NCBI RefSeq assembly: GCF_025370935.1
Contig: NC_133472.1
Location: forward strand, 36,226,197 to 36,290,196
Reading direction: 5' to 3'
Length of the DNA: 64,000 nucleotides
Source of the DNA: Choristoneura fumiferana
Taxonomy: Eukaryota; Arthropoda; Insecta; Lepidoptera; Tortricidae
How positions within the stretch are numbered: the first letter of the stretch is position 1; the number at the start of each line of letters is the position of its first letter. Below are positions 1-11,662 of this stretch, piece by piece. Made by a program: the position numbers and the translations under genes. The notes under the pieces are model-generated. The model did not search any database and was not told the origin of the DNA. It saw nothing but the letters and a program-made list of their open reading frames with translations.

Positions 1-791
1 TGTCTGCCGTTCAACGGCCTTCAATTGATTTTTAATTCATTTTTTAACGGCACATGTGCACAGTTGGCACAAATCACCTGTAAGTTTATGTCTTTACGCT
101 CAATATAATGAGTTGGTCGTTACGGCCGTCCGGTGTGAAATAACGCCAAAACGGTTCCGACGACTTCATCGCAACGCCCGCCCGCGACGTGTCGGTACCG
201 GCCGCGTCACGCGTCACCCGCCTGTCCCGATCCTCCCAAAACTATGACGTACAATATTACAAAATAGAACCAAGTCTCCTCATCTAACAGCGTTATCGGT
301 TCAAAAAATCTCGTTGAACTGACTCGTTTAAACTATTTTTATTAGAGTCAGTGGCATATCGGCGCGACACATTCGGGACTCGTTCGCTGAGCCAAAAAGG
401 GTGACAGATAAATATTCGCTGTGGCAATTTAGCTGGGCATTCGCCTTGGGTGGCGCGCTGTCGACGGCAGAGAACAGTGATAAGAAGATTAGCAATCAGC
501 GAGCGTGTGCGGTGCGGACCGGCGACGTCTGACAACACTGTAATTGGATTGTCCACTCAGTGTTCCATCTGGATTGGTTTAATCTCGCAATGCAGTCAAA
601 AACACAATTCGCACAATGTCAATAATAAGCTACGTACTTAAATTGTTAAATATTAATTACGTAAAAGAATGCGACATTTACTAATGCTTGTAAAAAAATA
701 ATGTTCTGTTTAAGCTGGCAAAAAGCAAGACAATCAGAAAAACCACTAAATAAGAACATTGACCGATCATCGTTATTGCCGTGTAACAAAC
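1..791 (-). other. Intron downstream of NOS1AP exon D (partial)
   Basis: This is the start of the next intron on the minus strand, beginning with GTTTGT at 791-786. No further NOS1AP exon can be read here. Positions about 120-240 are unusually GC- and CpG-rich for this window, but the short open frames there match nothing I recognise. The frame of exon D stays open past the proposed donor to about 646, which is probably chance. Confidence 0.6.
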
Positions 792-948
792 CTTTGGGTG
801 GCGGTTGGTCGCTAGTGCGGTCAGAGAAAGCCAGGTCTTCAGCAGCTGAAGAGGTGGAAGCGGCCGCCTGTTCCGGGGTGTTGATTTGCATCTTGTGGCA
901 CACCTCGAACGCTTGCCCCACTGTGCGCACGATTCGCATTGCTTGGCT
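792..948 (-). CDS. NOS1AP: NOS1AP exon D: last PTB helix and linker
   Basis: Reading starts in phase 0 after an acceptor ending ATTATTCCAG. The exon encodes 52 codons plus one base, opening SQAMRIVRTVGQAFEVCHKM. This is the C-terminal alpha helix of the NOS1AP PTB domain, the most conserved signature of the family; the vertebrate protein has nearly the same run. After the helix comes a variable Ala/Ser/Pro-rich linker ending in a Pro-Pro-Pro-Lys run. The donor is AAAG followed by GTTTGT, acceptable but weaker than the GTAAGT-type donors of the other exons, so the 3' edge is less certain than the 5' edge. Exon C (26152-26343) and the separate block at 15742-16425 both end in phase 0 and could both splice to this exon. 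The window ends before the next exon. Confidence 0.95.
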
Positions 949-1031
949 CTGGAATAATTATAGATAACATGCGTTACTTTGATTTAGTTTTTCTACAAAT
1001 TTATTATAATGATTTCTGAATTACATTGTTA

Positions 1032-1222
1032 CTAGCTTTTGCCCGCGGCTTCGCCCGCGTGGGATTCGGTTATTGCGCGCTGTTCCGTCGGAAGCTGTGC
1101 ATTTTTCCGAGATAAAAAGTAGCCTATATCATTCTCTGGCCCATAAACTATCCCGATGCCAAAAAAAAAAGAGGACCAACATATAAACACACGCACTTTC
1201 GCATTTATAAAATTAGTATGGA
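1032..1222 (-). mobile_element. Non-autonomous Helitron (Lep1-like)
   Basis: On the minus strand the element starts TCCATACTAAT and ends in a GC-rich hairpin (CGCGGGCGAAGCCGCG) followed by GGCAAAAGCTAG. It is flanked by A on the 5' side and T on the 3' side, the insertion signature of Helitrons. No coding capacity. The same family recurs at least seven times in the window. Confidence 0.75.
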
Positions 1223-1365
1223 TATTGTATCTGGGGCATATAATAATTGTCAGGATTATGTCTGAGGTACAAGGTCAAAATATCGGGAGCTCATTAAAAG
1301 TTATCACGGTCTAAGTCCCAAATACGTAACAAGTATGCCAAATTGCTTCTAAGTTGGAATATAAA

Positions 1366-1502
1366 GTACAGTCACCAGCATTAATATCTGCCACAGCGGA
1401 GCGTGCAAAAATATCTGACACGTCCTTCCGGCGCTAGAGATAGAGTCGTATCAGATATTTATGCACGCTTGTTGTGTCAGATATTGGTGCTGGTGACTGT
1501 AC
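1366..1502. mobile_element. Palindromic MITE, GTACAGTCACC family
   Basis: A 137-bp near-perfect hairpin beginning GTACAGTCACCAGCA and ending in its reverse complement. Arms of about 55 bp contain ATATCTGACAC and GCGTGCAAAAATATC motifs. The outer TA may be the target duplication. Related copies lie near 10588, 18033, 47153 and 48255. Confidence 0.8.
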
Positions 1503-2112
1503 ACTCGAAACAACTGAATGGTGACGCACTGTGGAACCTATTAGTAGAAAAGTCATAGTGACATCGCAATGCTTGACAAGGGAAATTAATATGACACTTA
1601 ATTACTGTGAGAACGTTCGTTCTACAGTGGAATCAAATGGTTTAACTGTACATGAGGTTTTAAGCGTAGTTTTATACACTCAAACTTGATTCGTGACAAT
1701 TATTGCAAGGAATTTTATGAAAATGCCATATTTTCCAAAACCTCGCGTATACTCACTCGTATCACCGTTTCATCTAACCGATGATATCTTTATTTATACC
1801 TCCCGAACCCGCTGGGCATGCCTTGATTGATTTTGATTGATGAACCGAATAATTTAATAGGGTAAAACATTTCAGAAGTTTTGCCTGAAATGTGTATCTA
1901 CTCCATAACTAAATTAGATATTAGTGGCAGTTGTGGGACGATCAATCAACAAGTGTTGAACTTGCGTCTTACGGCCAAGCGTGCTGCTTCCCGCACACAC
2001 GTTCCCCAATAATTATAACTTACCTAACATGGGTTGGGCCCTGTTTACTAATACCGTGGAATAAACTTCAGCCTCATGACATCCCTTATCTGTCTTAAAC
2101 GTCAATTTGTGT

Positions 2113-3001
2113 TATAGCACAGGAAAAATAGTATATTTTGGCGGGAAAGTATGTTCGTCAATGAAACTTTGTTTATAACTTTATCTTGGCACTAGAAATG
2201 AGAATCTGCTGAGTCCTACCAAAATTTAGACGTCCTATCCCCTCCCAGAGGGTATGAGCAGAGGGCAACGCTTAAAAAATGCAAATTATACAAACTAGGC
2301 GAGTGAGGTGTCATTTTCTATGTATTTTTTTTTACGCTGAATCGAATGACACCATACCCATTCTAATGGGATCAATATTTTGCGAGATATAAAGGGTTTT
2401 TGTTGAAAACATAGAACAGTCTAAAAATAACTTACCAACAATAGTTTCTCAAGATGTGGATGTTATTTATTCTGGAGAACCAACAGCTTAAAACATACAG
2501 ATTAAAAATAATAATAGATACAGAAAGCCAATTACAGGTTCTCGCCGGTGTCATTTTCTATGTTAATTTTTCCGCTGAATCGAATGAGGCCATACCCATA
2601 CTCATAGGATAAATATTTTGCGAGATATGAAGGGTTTTTGTTGAAAACATACAAAACAAAATATTTCATTATTAACTTGACCAATTTTGGGTTTAAACAA
2701 CAATATAGGCTTCTCAGGATCACTGAGAGCAAACAATATTATCTCGCAAAATATTGATCCCATAAGTATGGGTATGGTCTCATTCGATTCAGCGCAAAAA
2801 AATACATAGAAAATGTCAACTCACTCACCTAGTTTGTAAAATTTGCATTTTTTAAGGGTGTGGGTAGGACTTCTAAATTTTGGTAGGACTCAGCAGATCC
2901 TCATTATTAGTGCCAAGATAAAGTTATAAACAAAGTTTCATTAATGTAGGTACATATTTTGCCGCCAAAATATACTTACTATTTTTCCTGTGCTATTATG
3001 T
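2113..3001. mobile_element. Foldback DNA element with ~280-bp inverted arms
   Basis: The left arm (about 2113-2400) and right arm (about 2736-3001) are diverged inverted copies. Both read from AGCACAGGAAAAATAG through AACTTTGTTTATAACTTT and GAGTCCTACCAAAATTTAG to CAATATTTTGCGAGAT. A third partial copy, in left-arm orientation, occupies 2548-2655. The only open frames are short, so the element is non-autonomous; the transposase superfamily is not apparent. Confidence 0.8.
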
Positions 3002-3248
3002 TAATTTATTGCAGAATTCATTAAGTGCAACGCGCGCTGCAAGGCGCCGACAAAAGAACTATCAAATTTTACTCTATTTCGTCAGTATGTTTTTAAAGTA
3101 GATAATGTACCTACCGACCTACCGTTAATTAGTCACAAGTTTTACCCATAGTTATTTTCTGTGAGGACTGTTTAGCAATTTTTTCAGTTTCTGTTATTTT
3201 ATGTGACAAATATCTGTGATGATGTTTACGTTTAATTGAACAAAATAA

Positions 3249-3524
3249 ACAGACACGGCATCACAGATAACTGTTACATATGATCAGGAACCTAACAGAG
3301 AGCCTTCAGAGAGCAGTGAAACAGAGGATGAATTGGTTTCGCGTAATAATGGCGGCAGTCGGACGGATTGAGTCAAGTCCAGCGACTTTTTATTTGATGA
3401 CTGCACATTTTCAGATAAAAAACCACTATTACATTTGTCCATCCCATCTCGATTACATATGTACCATACCAGGAAAATGAACTTCAAAAAAGAAAAGATC
3501 AAAGACCCTCCAGTCTTGTTTTAG
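3249..3524 (+). pseudogene. Unrecognised acidic open frame with one stop
   Basis: A 91-codon frame interrupted once by TGA at 3369-3371. Its first part is rich in Glu and Ser (EPSESSETEDEL), like the acidic N-terminus of some transposases or a disordered linker. An 85-codon frame (3453-3710) runs on the opposite strand. I recognise neither and cannot exclude chance or an old transposon remnant. Confidence 0.2.
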
Positions 3525-5930
3525 TAGTCCTACTTCTGTAACTCGTGCTTCGTTATAAGTACCGGCGTTTTGTAGAACTACACGCTCGTCGACGTATCGT
3601 ATCTCGCGGATCTCTGGCCGTCGTCCAAAGAACCCGGTGGATTCGGAGTGAGAAATCCTAGATCCGTCTCTAGTTTGTATTACATTAATCTCTTCGATAG
3701 TGAATTTCAATTATTCAGAGCGTGTGACACGTAATGCATCATACGAATAATTTGGACGTTTTCGTTGCGGATTCATAGTAGAGTAGTGTGTGACAGTTTG
3801 TGACGTATTTAGTGTTAAACAACTGTTTGTCAAATAAGACTATGACATGATTAATCAGAAAAAAAAGATCAAAAGTTTTGGGAGGTTAATTAACTAGAAA
3901 CGAAGTACATATGTGACTAATAGGTAGGTATTTCTTGCGCTTCAAGAGAAGTTTATTAATTCGATAATCATTGCTTGTTAATTGCCAGTTGGAAATATTT
4001 TAAGCCTGGAAGTTGGCACAATTTATTGTTTTAACCAAGTACCTACGATGAACGTTAATTGTTAGGTTTCCGTACTTACTAGGTAGTACGAAGTTGCGGA
4101 GCAATTCGTGACATCGTGCTGAGTCAAATTCCCCTTTTTGTGTCTATTTTGTTGTTTCCGCGTTTAAATTGTTAGATTTTTATATGTCTATAGCATTTAA
4201 TGTAAAGAGACCAAATAAATACTTTTTTTTCTTTCGTTCTTATCTTACTATTCAAGGGTGCCCAACGTGACCCGTTTCTAAGCTTGCGCTGTCAGCCTCT
4301 GTGTCCGTCCATCCGACTGTCATTTTATTATGCTGTTTCTTTTGAATATAATTACTTATTAGGTAATACCTAGTCAAAGGTTTTTGCAGCATAAGTGGCG
4401 ATAAAAACAAATAATAAAAATAAAATTAAGTTATAAATCAAAAGTATTCTAAGGACAAGTCGGCCGTAATGTTCGCTCTGTTAAGCTCTAATTATACTTA
4501 TTTATTTTTTGGTTTATAGCAAAAGTTCTCGTAATAAAATAATACCCTATGTAATATATATTTTTTTCGTTTTTTTTTTCTAAATTTGAATTATGTTTTT
4601 TACGTTGCTTCGTTTTTACACGCTTACTATCAAAATAACGTAATCGGCTTACGATTCAAAGTAGCCGCCAAATTAAAAGGAGATTAAAACAAACGAAAAT
4701 GGCAAGCTTCATTATTTGTTTTTGTTCGAAGATTTTCAAGCCAATAAAAATAGTCTTAATAACGTTCGAAACGATGGAGAGGCGTAGGTAGGTATTAATA
4801 TTTATTACTTTAATGTTATTAGGTAGATGCTGTTCCAAATTTATCTCCGTCCTAAAAAATATACAGACGCGAAAATTTTACACATTCGCACGCCGGTATA
4901 AGACTAGAGCCTTTAATCTTCCTAACATAATCTTTATGTAATGTGCCATTTGCTAAATACGCTAAAGCGTAGGAAAGCCCGTCTCAGCCATACGTCGCTC
5001 ACTTAATGTCTATTAGCTTAGCATAAGTATACATATAATATACATGAAACCCTTTTTTAATATGGTTGATTTATAACCGCTGGCACCAATGAATGAATCA
5101 AATGATATTTAATTATCTATGTGTGCATCGCAAAATGATTAAATACAGCTTGACTCGATAAGTGGAAATTGTTTTTTTTTTATTACAGTAAACTAACCAA
5201 AGACAAACATCTAGATATATCACCTAATGGCAAGCATAGATGAGCCCCAAAGGATGTAGGTAACTCTTGCTAAAGTTTCTCTTAAAAATATTATCTCTGA
5301 AAATAAAACTGCATGGGTTATTTATCACATTATTTAAAGTAAACGCGCAAGTGAAGAATTGAACGCCTAACCCTACAAACAATGTGCCTGCACTAGGGAA
5401 TTAACGTACACATGCATCTTAACTAATGAGGATTGCAACGGTCCGTTCGCATTTCAAATGCACCTATGGGTCCGTTCCCGTGCAACCCTAGTAATGATAA
5501 TTGCTTTGAAACTGAGCACTTGTGTCTTTAGATGGTAATTCAATCAAACATAAGAGTTTTTGCTCACCGCGGATTTGAAAAAACGCGCGTTGGCAGCGTT
5601 TTTTTCCATAGAGCAGCGTGTGCGTATCGCGTTTGTATCGATCCAAACGTGCGTCATCGGCATATCTAATAAACGCGGTGTGCACAAGCCCTTAAAAATA
5701 TAGGATGTTTGGCAGTTGGATGTAGTCAATAATGTTCAGAATGACTCTACTCTATCATTCCTTATAACCCCTACACCTGACTGCTAAACACCCTGTATAT
5801 AATTTGACGCGTGTATTTTTTTTGGTGCACTGTAACTTGGTAGGAATATGTACATCTAACTTACAACACACTGCATTTATTAGCACGGACCCATCTTTTC
5901 CCGAGGGTGTAGTGCAATTTTATGATATGC

Positions 5931-6692
5931 CTAAAAGTTGGCCAGGCATATCACGATGTTCCTGAGAAATAATTAGTTTCTTTTTTGGCCACTGATGGCG
6001 CTGCGTATGCAATGGCGGCCGTGAGCAGCTGACCTGCCTTGTTTGTTTACCGCGTGAAAAATGTCGGCGTCTCAACAAAATGATCTTTGGACCGATAATA
6101 GTGGTTTAATTCAAAATAGAAGTGCAAAAGAAGCTTTTGAACATCAACTCCATTCTTTTTATGTGAATCAAACAGATTCTGTGCACAATGTGAAAAAACC
6201 ATGGACGTCGGCCCGTATTTTGGTGTTTAGTATTTTGTTGTAGATCGATTAGAGCAACGCATTCGTCGATATTCTTAGTTCAATACCGGGCACATCGTGA
6301 TATGCCGAAAAGAAGAAAAAATTAGGTACGACGAGCGACGCGAGTAGTGGTTAGAATTAATTGTGATTACGACCAGCGAACGAGCGAAGCGGGCGTGCCG
6401 CGGCAGGGGCCGGCAAAGTGCCAGAACCGATATGGCGGCGTTTCATGATAAGCCTAGAAATTTCATGATCAGCCTAAACTGGCCAAATTATGAAATGGCG
6501 GCGTTTCATGATATGCCTAAGAATTTCATGATCGGCCTCAACGTCACTAAGCAAACCGTTAAACGGTGAGTTTTTAACGATATGGCGGATGTCCCTTAGC
6601 CAATTCATGAATTGGCGGCATTTCACGACATGCCTAGGAATTTCGTGATCTGGCGGATTTATGATCAGCCGCCGACATATATACGCTTATAT
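5931..6692 (+). mobile_element. Palindrome-rich repeat with conserved right end
   Basis: The block is built of recurring units such as TTTCATGATATGCCTA and ATGGCGGCGTTTCATGAT, plus inverted copies of GGCATATCACGATG (5945) and CATCGTGATATGCC (6293). The last 150 bases (about 6540-6692, ending GCCGCCGACATATATA) recur at 61140-61290. A 60-codon frame (6061-6243, MSASQQNDLW...) with a reasonable start context lies inside and matches nothing I know. Class uncertain. Confidence 0.55.
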
Positions 6693-7543
6693 ATATACTG
6701 TGCCTAAAGGAACCTAATGTATGTGAGTGTGAGCAGCAGCGTTATATTGACAACTACCAACTTCGGACTCCATCTGTGTGGTCTGGAAGGCCACGGGAAA
6801 CTACCACACTATTTCCCCAAGAAAATCGTCAGAAAGGTTATTACTGATCATTAACCGATGACCACGACCACCGGCGACTTGGAACAAGAGAGTGGCAACG
6901 GCGTCATAACAAATTGATTTCTATTGGCCTACCTAAATTCTTTATGTAATGTGAGTGTTGACAATTAGGTACTTACAGCAAATATGCAGTGTACCTGCGC
7001 TAACTGCGAGGTGTTGCATCCGAATACATAGGTACCTGCTTAATTGTACAACACTTCTCTCACTCTCCGAGTTTCCTAATGAGAATTATTCATCCTATAC
7101 GAGTACACCACTTTTAGAGTCAGCATCAAAAGTACCTGCACACTTTTCCGCTCTGTCATTTTACAGCAAGATGAACAAAATATTAATGCGTCAGAGTAAA
7201 GATGTGATCCGCTACTTTTAATGCTGACTACATGACTATAAACTTCATACCAATTTAGGGGGTCCCTTGAAATTTCGACAAACTAATTAACTATCGAATT
7301 TCATATTATCGAAAACGATATGTCCAATATTGAATACTAATATTTTCTCTTCGAGTAATTTCACTTCATCGAATAGTCATTACATATTAAAACAATTATT
7401 AGAACAACAGTACAAGGATTATTATTTGCTTAAAAATACATTTCATCAACTATTCATGAGACAGAACAACCAAATATCGCCGTTTATTTCATCGACGTAT
7501 TATTATAAAATATTTTTATTTCACATATTATAAAAATAGTTTC

Positions 7544-7872
7544 GGTTAGGTTAAAACTGCAACCCCAACAAAAATAAATCGCTACCAGGACATAAGGTTA
7601 GGTTAGGTTAGAACTGCGACCCCAACAAAAATATATCTCTTCCAGGAAAGTAGGTTAGGTGAGATTAGAAGTGCGACCTCAACAAAAAAACGCTGCCAGA
7701 GAAGCAGGTTAGGTTAGGTTAGAACTGCGACCCCAACAAAAATACATCGCTACCAGGCAAGTGTTAGGTTAGGTTAAAACTGCGATCCCAAAAAAAAATC
7801 GCTACCAGGAAAGTAAGTTAGGTTAGGTTAGAACTGCGACCCCAACCAAAATAAATCGCTACTAGAAAAGTA
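7544..7872 (+). repeat. Minisatellite, six ~57-bp units with TTAGG runs
   Basis: Six consecutive units of about 53-58 bp. Each opens with GGTTAGGTTAGGTTAG (the insect telomeric pentamer TTAGG repeated) and continues AACTGCGACCCCAACAAAAA, then a segment like ATCGCTACCAGGAAAGTA. Units differ by substitutions and small gaps. Isolated TTAGG runs without the rest of the unit occur at 10558-10580 and 29903-29921. Confidence 0.9.
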
Positions 7873-8289
7873 CATTACAACGGCGACTTCAAAAAAATCA
7901 CTGAAGTTGTGAAATGCTAAATATTAAAATAATATTTTAAGATGTAACATTTATTTACTACATTAACAAAAGTATGAAATAATAAAATATGAAATGAATA
8001 TCTACCAAATAAACAATTTCTTAAATAATATTTACAGAAATTAAAAGTCGGTGATTTAAAAATACTCATTCTAATCATTCCAGGTAATGAATATTTGACG
8101 AAATTAAAAAATATGAAACGTTGACTTTTAAATAAGTACCTGTGTTTTTGTTTTTAAGGAGTAAAGTATGTAGCATGTTGTTTTTAAATAACCATTTTAA
8201 CAGTAATATGCATTATTCATATTTGCAAAGTATACTTTTGGCGGTGACTTAAAACATTTCAACTGCACACGATTGAACTGTTTAAGCCG

Positions 8290-8521
8290 GTGTTGCCATA
8301 CAATTTAATATTTGTTTTATTTTATTTTTAATTTTTATTTTAAGTTAGTTTTTAGGTAAGGTCCTCACCGAAAATCAGCGCCACGGCTTGCCGTGGCATT
8401 ATGCTGAGTGGGGACCTGTTAAGCGTCATGTATGTTTTTATTTGTTCTATGTTTGTTCCTATGTTTGTTTTTTATGGCGTTAAATAAATGTATTGCTTTC
8501 TTCTTTCTTTCTTTCTTTCTA
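8290..8521 (+). mobile_element. Retroposon 3' end with AATAAA and TTTC tail
   Basis: The stretch contains GCATTATGCTGAGTGGGGAC, ends GCGTTAAATAAATGTATTGC and runs into a (CTTT)n tail. The same 3' architecture (CATGCTGAGTTGGGACC, then AATAAATGTATTTC and a T/C tail) occurs at 26461-26602, so these are two 5'-truncated copies of one non-LTR element. No coding sequence remains. Confidence 0.6.
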
Positions 8522-8828
8522 AATGATATTCGATGAAAAGTATGTCGACATTTCAAGGGTAAACCCAATTTAGGTTGCATAGCGCGAACCAACCCAATTA
8601 GGGATCTTGCAAGCCCAAGTCAATGATTTTGAATTCTATTATGAGGATTTACTCGTACGTAGATACATATACCTGACGCATACGTAACGGAACAAACACT
8701 TCAAAATTACGCTACTGGATACCCTTTTCTACCCAAAGGTTGGTTCCTCTACTAATATACCGTATCAGGTTTGAGGGCAAAAATGCTTACCGCTGCGCCA
8801 GTCCAGCGGTTCGATCCTAAATAAACGT

Positions 8829-8970
8829 AGCTGGGGGGCTACAACGAAATTCGAAAATCAAAGTTCGTATCGTACCGTCCCTCTGACTCTCGTATTAAAT
8901 GACATTAGCGTAAGCGAGACGGCAAAGATAAAAAGTTAGAAATTTGCACTTCGTACTCGTAGTATAGGGC
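8829..8970. mobile_element. Palindromic MITE, GGGGCTAC family, copy 1
   Basis: Opens GGGGGGCTACAACGAAATTC and closes CTTCGTACTCGTAGTATAGG, with GTTCGTATCGTACCGTCCC inside. This is the most diverged of five copies (others at 10343, 32271, 42050 and 60598). Confidence 0.65.
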
Positions 8971-10342
8971 CTGTTCAACTTTCAAGTCAATCGCGGGTCC
9001 GCAAACACTGCAGGCCCTCTCTAAAGTGAGTGATGGTCACTCATTCATCAGGCAGTAACGAGAGGCCTTGTAGCAAAAGACCAGTAGCTTCAGACAGCAT
9101 AATTTAAGGTATGTACCTATGTAGTTTAATTATGTTTTTCTCCGATATGCTCGGAAATGGCCGCTTATCTGTCGCGAACATAGTTCGCGAAGTTCTTCCT
9201 TATAGACTGCCACAAATAAAATAAAAACACACGGAAATTGTATGAAATTCCATCACTGTATAGTTCTTTTACTTTTTAAATTCACGTTTTGACTACGATA
9301 AGTCAATCTAAACAGTCAAATATTCCTGAAGATCAAATTTAGGAAGAAACAGCGTCTTTAAAAATGTCTCTCGAACAGTGTCACTCGAGTGTCGAGTTCA
9401 AGCACAATTTAAGAAACCGAAAAAATTGTAACAAAAGAACATGAATTAAAAAGCGTTCAGTAGCACTTTAACGTAATTTAGTGATACAAAGCTTCATTTC
9501 CATTTAACTTTATTTTTACAAGTATCACAGGAAAGTTTAAGGGCAAAAATGTTAAAACCGGTAATTTAATATTTTAACAATTTTGCTTTATTCTCTCACA
9601 TTATTGGAGAAGACGAAGCACTATTATATGAATGACTCAGCGGAAATGGCAATTCGTGAATCTCATTACTCTACTCATCCACGAATTGTGTTTTCCCGGC
9701 CTCGGCAGTAATGTAATATTTCGGCGTGTCGCAAGTAAGTATAAGTTGTGGTTTATAAATTTGAAAATAATTTGGCGACCATTTTTCTGAAAATCTTAAT
9801 GATGTGGTGCTTTCTGTCTATGACAGTTAAATCTAAAATGACCCCACACTAAGTACATTTTGTTTGTTTGTTTATACTCTTTATTGTACAAAAAGGAAAA
9901 ACAAAAACGAATAAGGCTTTTTTTGCTTAGTAGAGGGGCTTTGCTTACACTGGATATGCATAGATAGTTACAAATTCGTATAGAAACCTCTGTACGCGAG
10001 TCCGTCTCGCACTTCACCGGTTTGATGTTGACTTACCATCAAAACTAATAATTGTTCTGTCATTTAATTTAATTGCAAATAACACGCCACATTGCAACAA
10101 TTAACATCATAACAAAAGGCCCGACTCAACGGGGTTTTTTTTTTTATTAAATCATCTTTGAACAAGGAATGAAAGCATTCAACCCCAATAATCTCTTTCC
10201 ATCTGTTAAACCGAATGAATGAGTAGAATATATTTAACCACATGTCATCTCTCACGTATTCGCGTCTACCCATTTATCTCCCCTTATTCAACCCCGTAGC
10301 TTTTTTCATTCTTTTGTACGTACAGTCGAAGAAACAGCAGGG

Positions 10343-10456
10343 CTACTACGAAACTCTAAACTCGAAGTTCGTGTCGTGCGGTCCCTCTGACACCTATACT
10401 ATTTAATACGAGAGCGAGAGGGACGGTACGATACGAACTTCGAGTTTCGTAGTAGC
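10343..10456. mobile_element. Palindromic MITE, GGGGCTAC family, copy 2
   Basis: The left arm GCTACTACGAAACTC and AACTCGAAGTTCGTGTCGTG pair with right-arm GATACGAACTTCGAGTTTC and CGTAGTAGC. The centre reads ATACTATTTAATACGAGAG. A clear hairpin of about 114 bp. Confidence 0.8.
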
Positions 10457-10587
10457 TAGCGTGAATTGTGTACCATGGTGAACCTTTTTGCTGTAAATAT
10501 CATCTAGACATACCATACATCTGACAAAGAAATCATCGTGAAATTGATTGTGAAAGGTTAAGGTTAGGTTAGGTTAGTTCCACGACT

Positions 10588-10734
10588 GAACAGTACTTGC
10601 GCCAATATCTGACACAACAAAGTGAGCATAAATAAGTATCTGATACAAATACGACACTATTTGTACGGCCGGTAGGACGTGTCAACTATTTTCGCACGCT
10701 CCGCTGTGGCAGATATTAATGCAGGTGACTGTAC
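10588..10734. mobile_element. Palindromic MITE, GTACAGTCACC family, copy 2
   Basis: The right end GCAGGTGACTGTAC and internal CGCACGCTCCGCTGTGGCAG match the element at 1366-1502. The left end (CAGTACTTGCGCCAATATC) is eroded. It directly follows a TTAGG run at 10558-10580. Confidence 0.7.
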
Positions 10735-10896
10735 TTAGCAAGACTTGAATTTTCTTTCACTATTAAGGCTAACCTTGTTCCGAAAAGTTTAATGTTTCAC
10801 GACGCGCGTCATCGCAACCAAACGTTTATTCATGAAGTTGACGAAATATATTACCCGCATCTCGTCCATGCAAATGTCAGTTTATACAAAATCTTA

Positions 10897-11209
10897 GGCG
10901 GCCCCTAGATCTACAATAACATTGTATAATTCATTGTAATATACAATAAGATTGAAAGGCGCTCTGAATCCAAACGATCAATTATATTGCACAATAATAC
11001 GAACTGCACAATGTTTTCGTGTTCAAAATATTGCGCAATACTGACACTACACGATGCAATGCAAATACAATGGAAAAATATGTAATAAATGGTGCAATAA
11101 AAACTAAACTCGCTAACTTTCGTTCAATCATTGCGCAATCTACAATATTAATCCTAAACGGTCACAATTTGCAATATCGCGCAATATAATTGATCGTCTA
11201 GAGGCCGCC
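10897..11209. mobile_element. MITE with TTA target duplication, PIF/Harbinger-like
   Basis: Terminal inverted repeats GGCGGCCCCTAGA (left) and its near-complement ending GGCCGCC (right), flanked on both sides by TTA (10894-10896 and 11210-11212). The interior is AT-rich and repeats ACAATA and TGCGCAATA motifs. TTA duplications are typical of PIF/Harbinger elements; assignment is by that feature only. Confidence 0.6.
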
Positions 11210-11359
11210 TTACCATAACCTACCTAACCAACTTAGAAAAGTTGAAAAACTCCCGACATTATCATTTCAAAAATCAATGTCTCAAAACATAATCTTCTAA
11301 AAAATTAAGGAATCTCAAAATCTCGTTATATGTAGGTATTCGTTGGTAAAAACAAATAC

Positions 11360-11662
11360 CATCATCATCCCAGCCTATATACGTCCCACTGCTGGGCACA
11401 GGCCTCCTCTCAGAATGAGAGGTCATGGGCCGTAGTTCCAACGCGCGCCCAATGCGGATTCAGAATTTCACACAAACCATTGAATTGCTTCGCAGGTTTG
11501 TGCAGGATTCCTCACGATGTTTTCCTTCACCGTAAAGCTCGTGGTAAATTACAAATGTAATTTCGCACACGAATTTCGAAAAACTCAGAGGTGCGAGCCA
11601 GGGTTCGAACCCACAATCCTCTGCTTGAGAGGCCGTAAGTCAAACCACAAGGCCACCAAGGC
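11360..11662 (-). mobile_element. Full-length tRNA-derived SINE, GATGATG tail
   Basis: On the minus strand: a tRNA-like head with an A-box-like TGGCCTTGTGGTTTG (11655-11641) and a perfect B box GGTTCGAACCC (11611-11601). A non-tRNA body follows, then a tail reading GAGGCCTGTGCCCAGCAGTG and GGACGTATATAGGCTGGG, ending in GATGATGATGG. Such SINEs are transcribed by RNA polymerase III and moved by a partner LINE. Other copies are at 15613, 62410 and a stub at 43026. Confidence 0.85.

Noticed and set aside
646..791. C-terminal extension of exon D past the GT donor
   Set aside because: Composition changes to Phe/Leu/Asn typical of noncoding AT-rich sequence; a donor is present at 791. Kept only as an intron-retention possibility.
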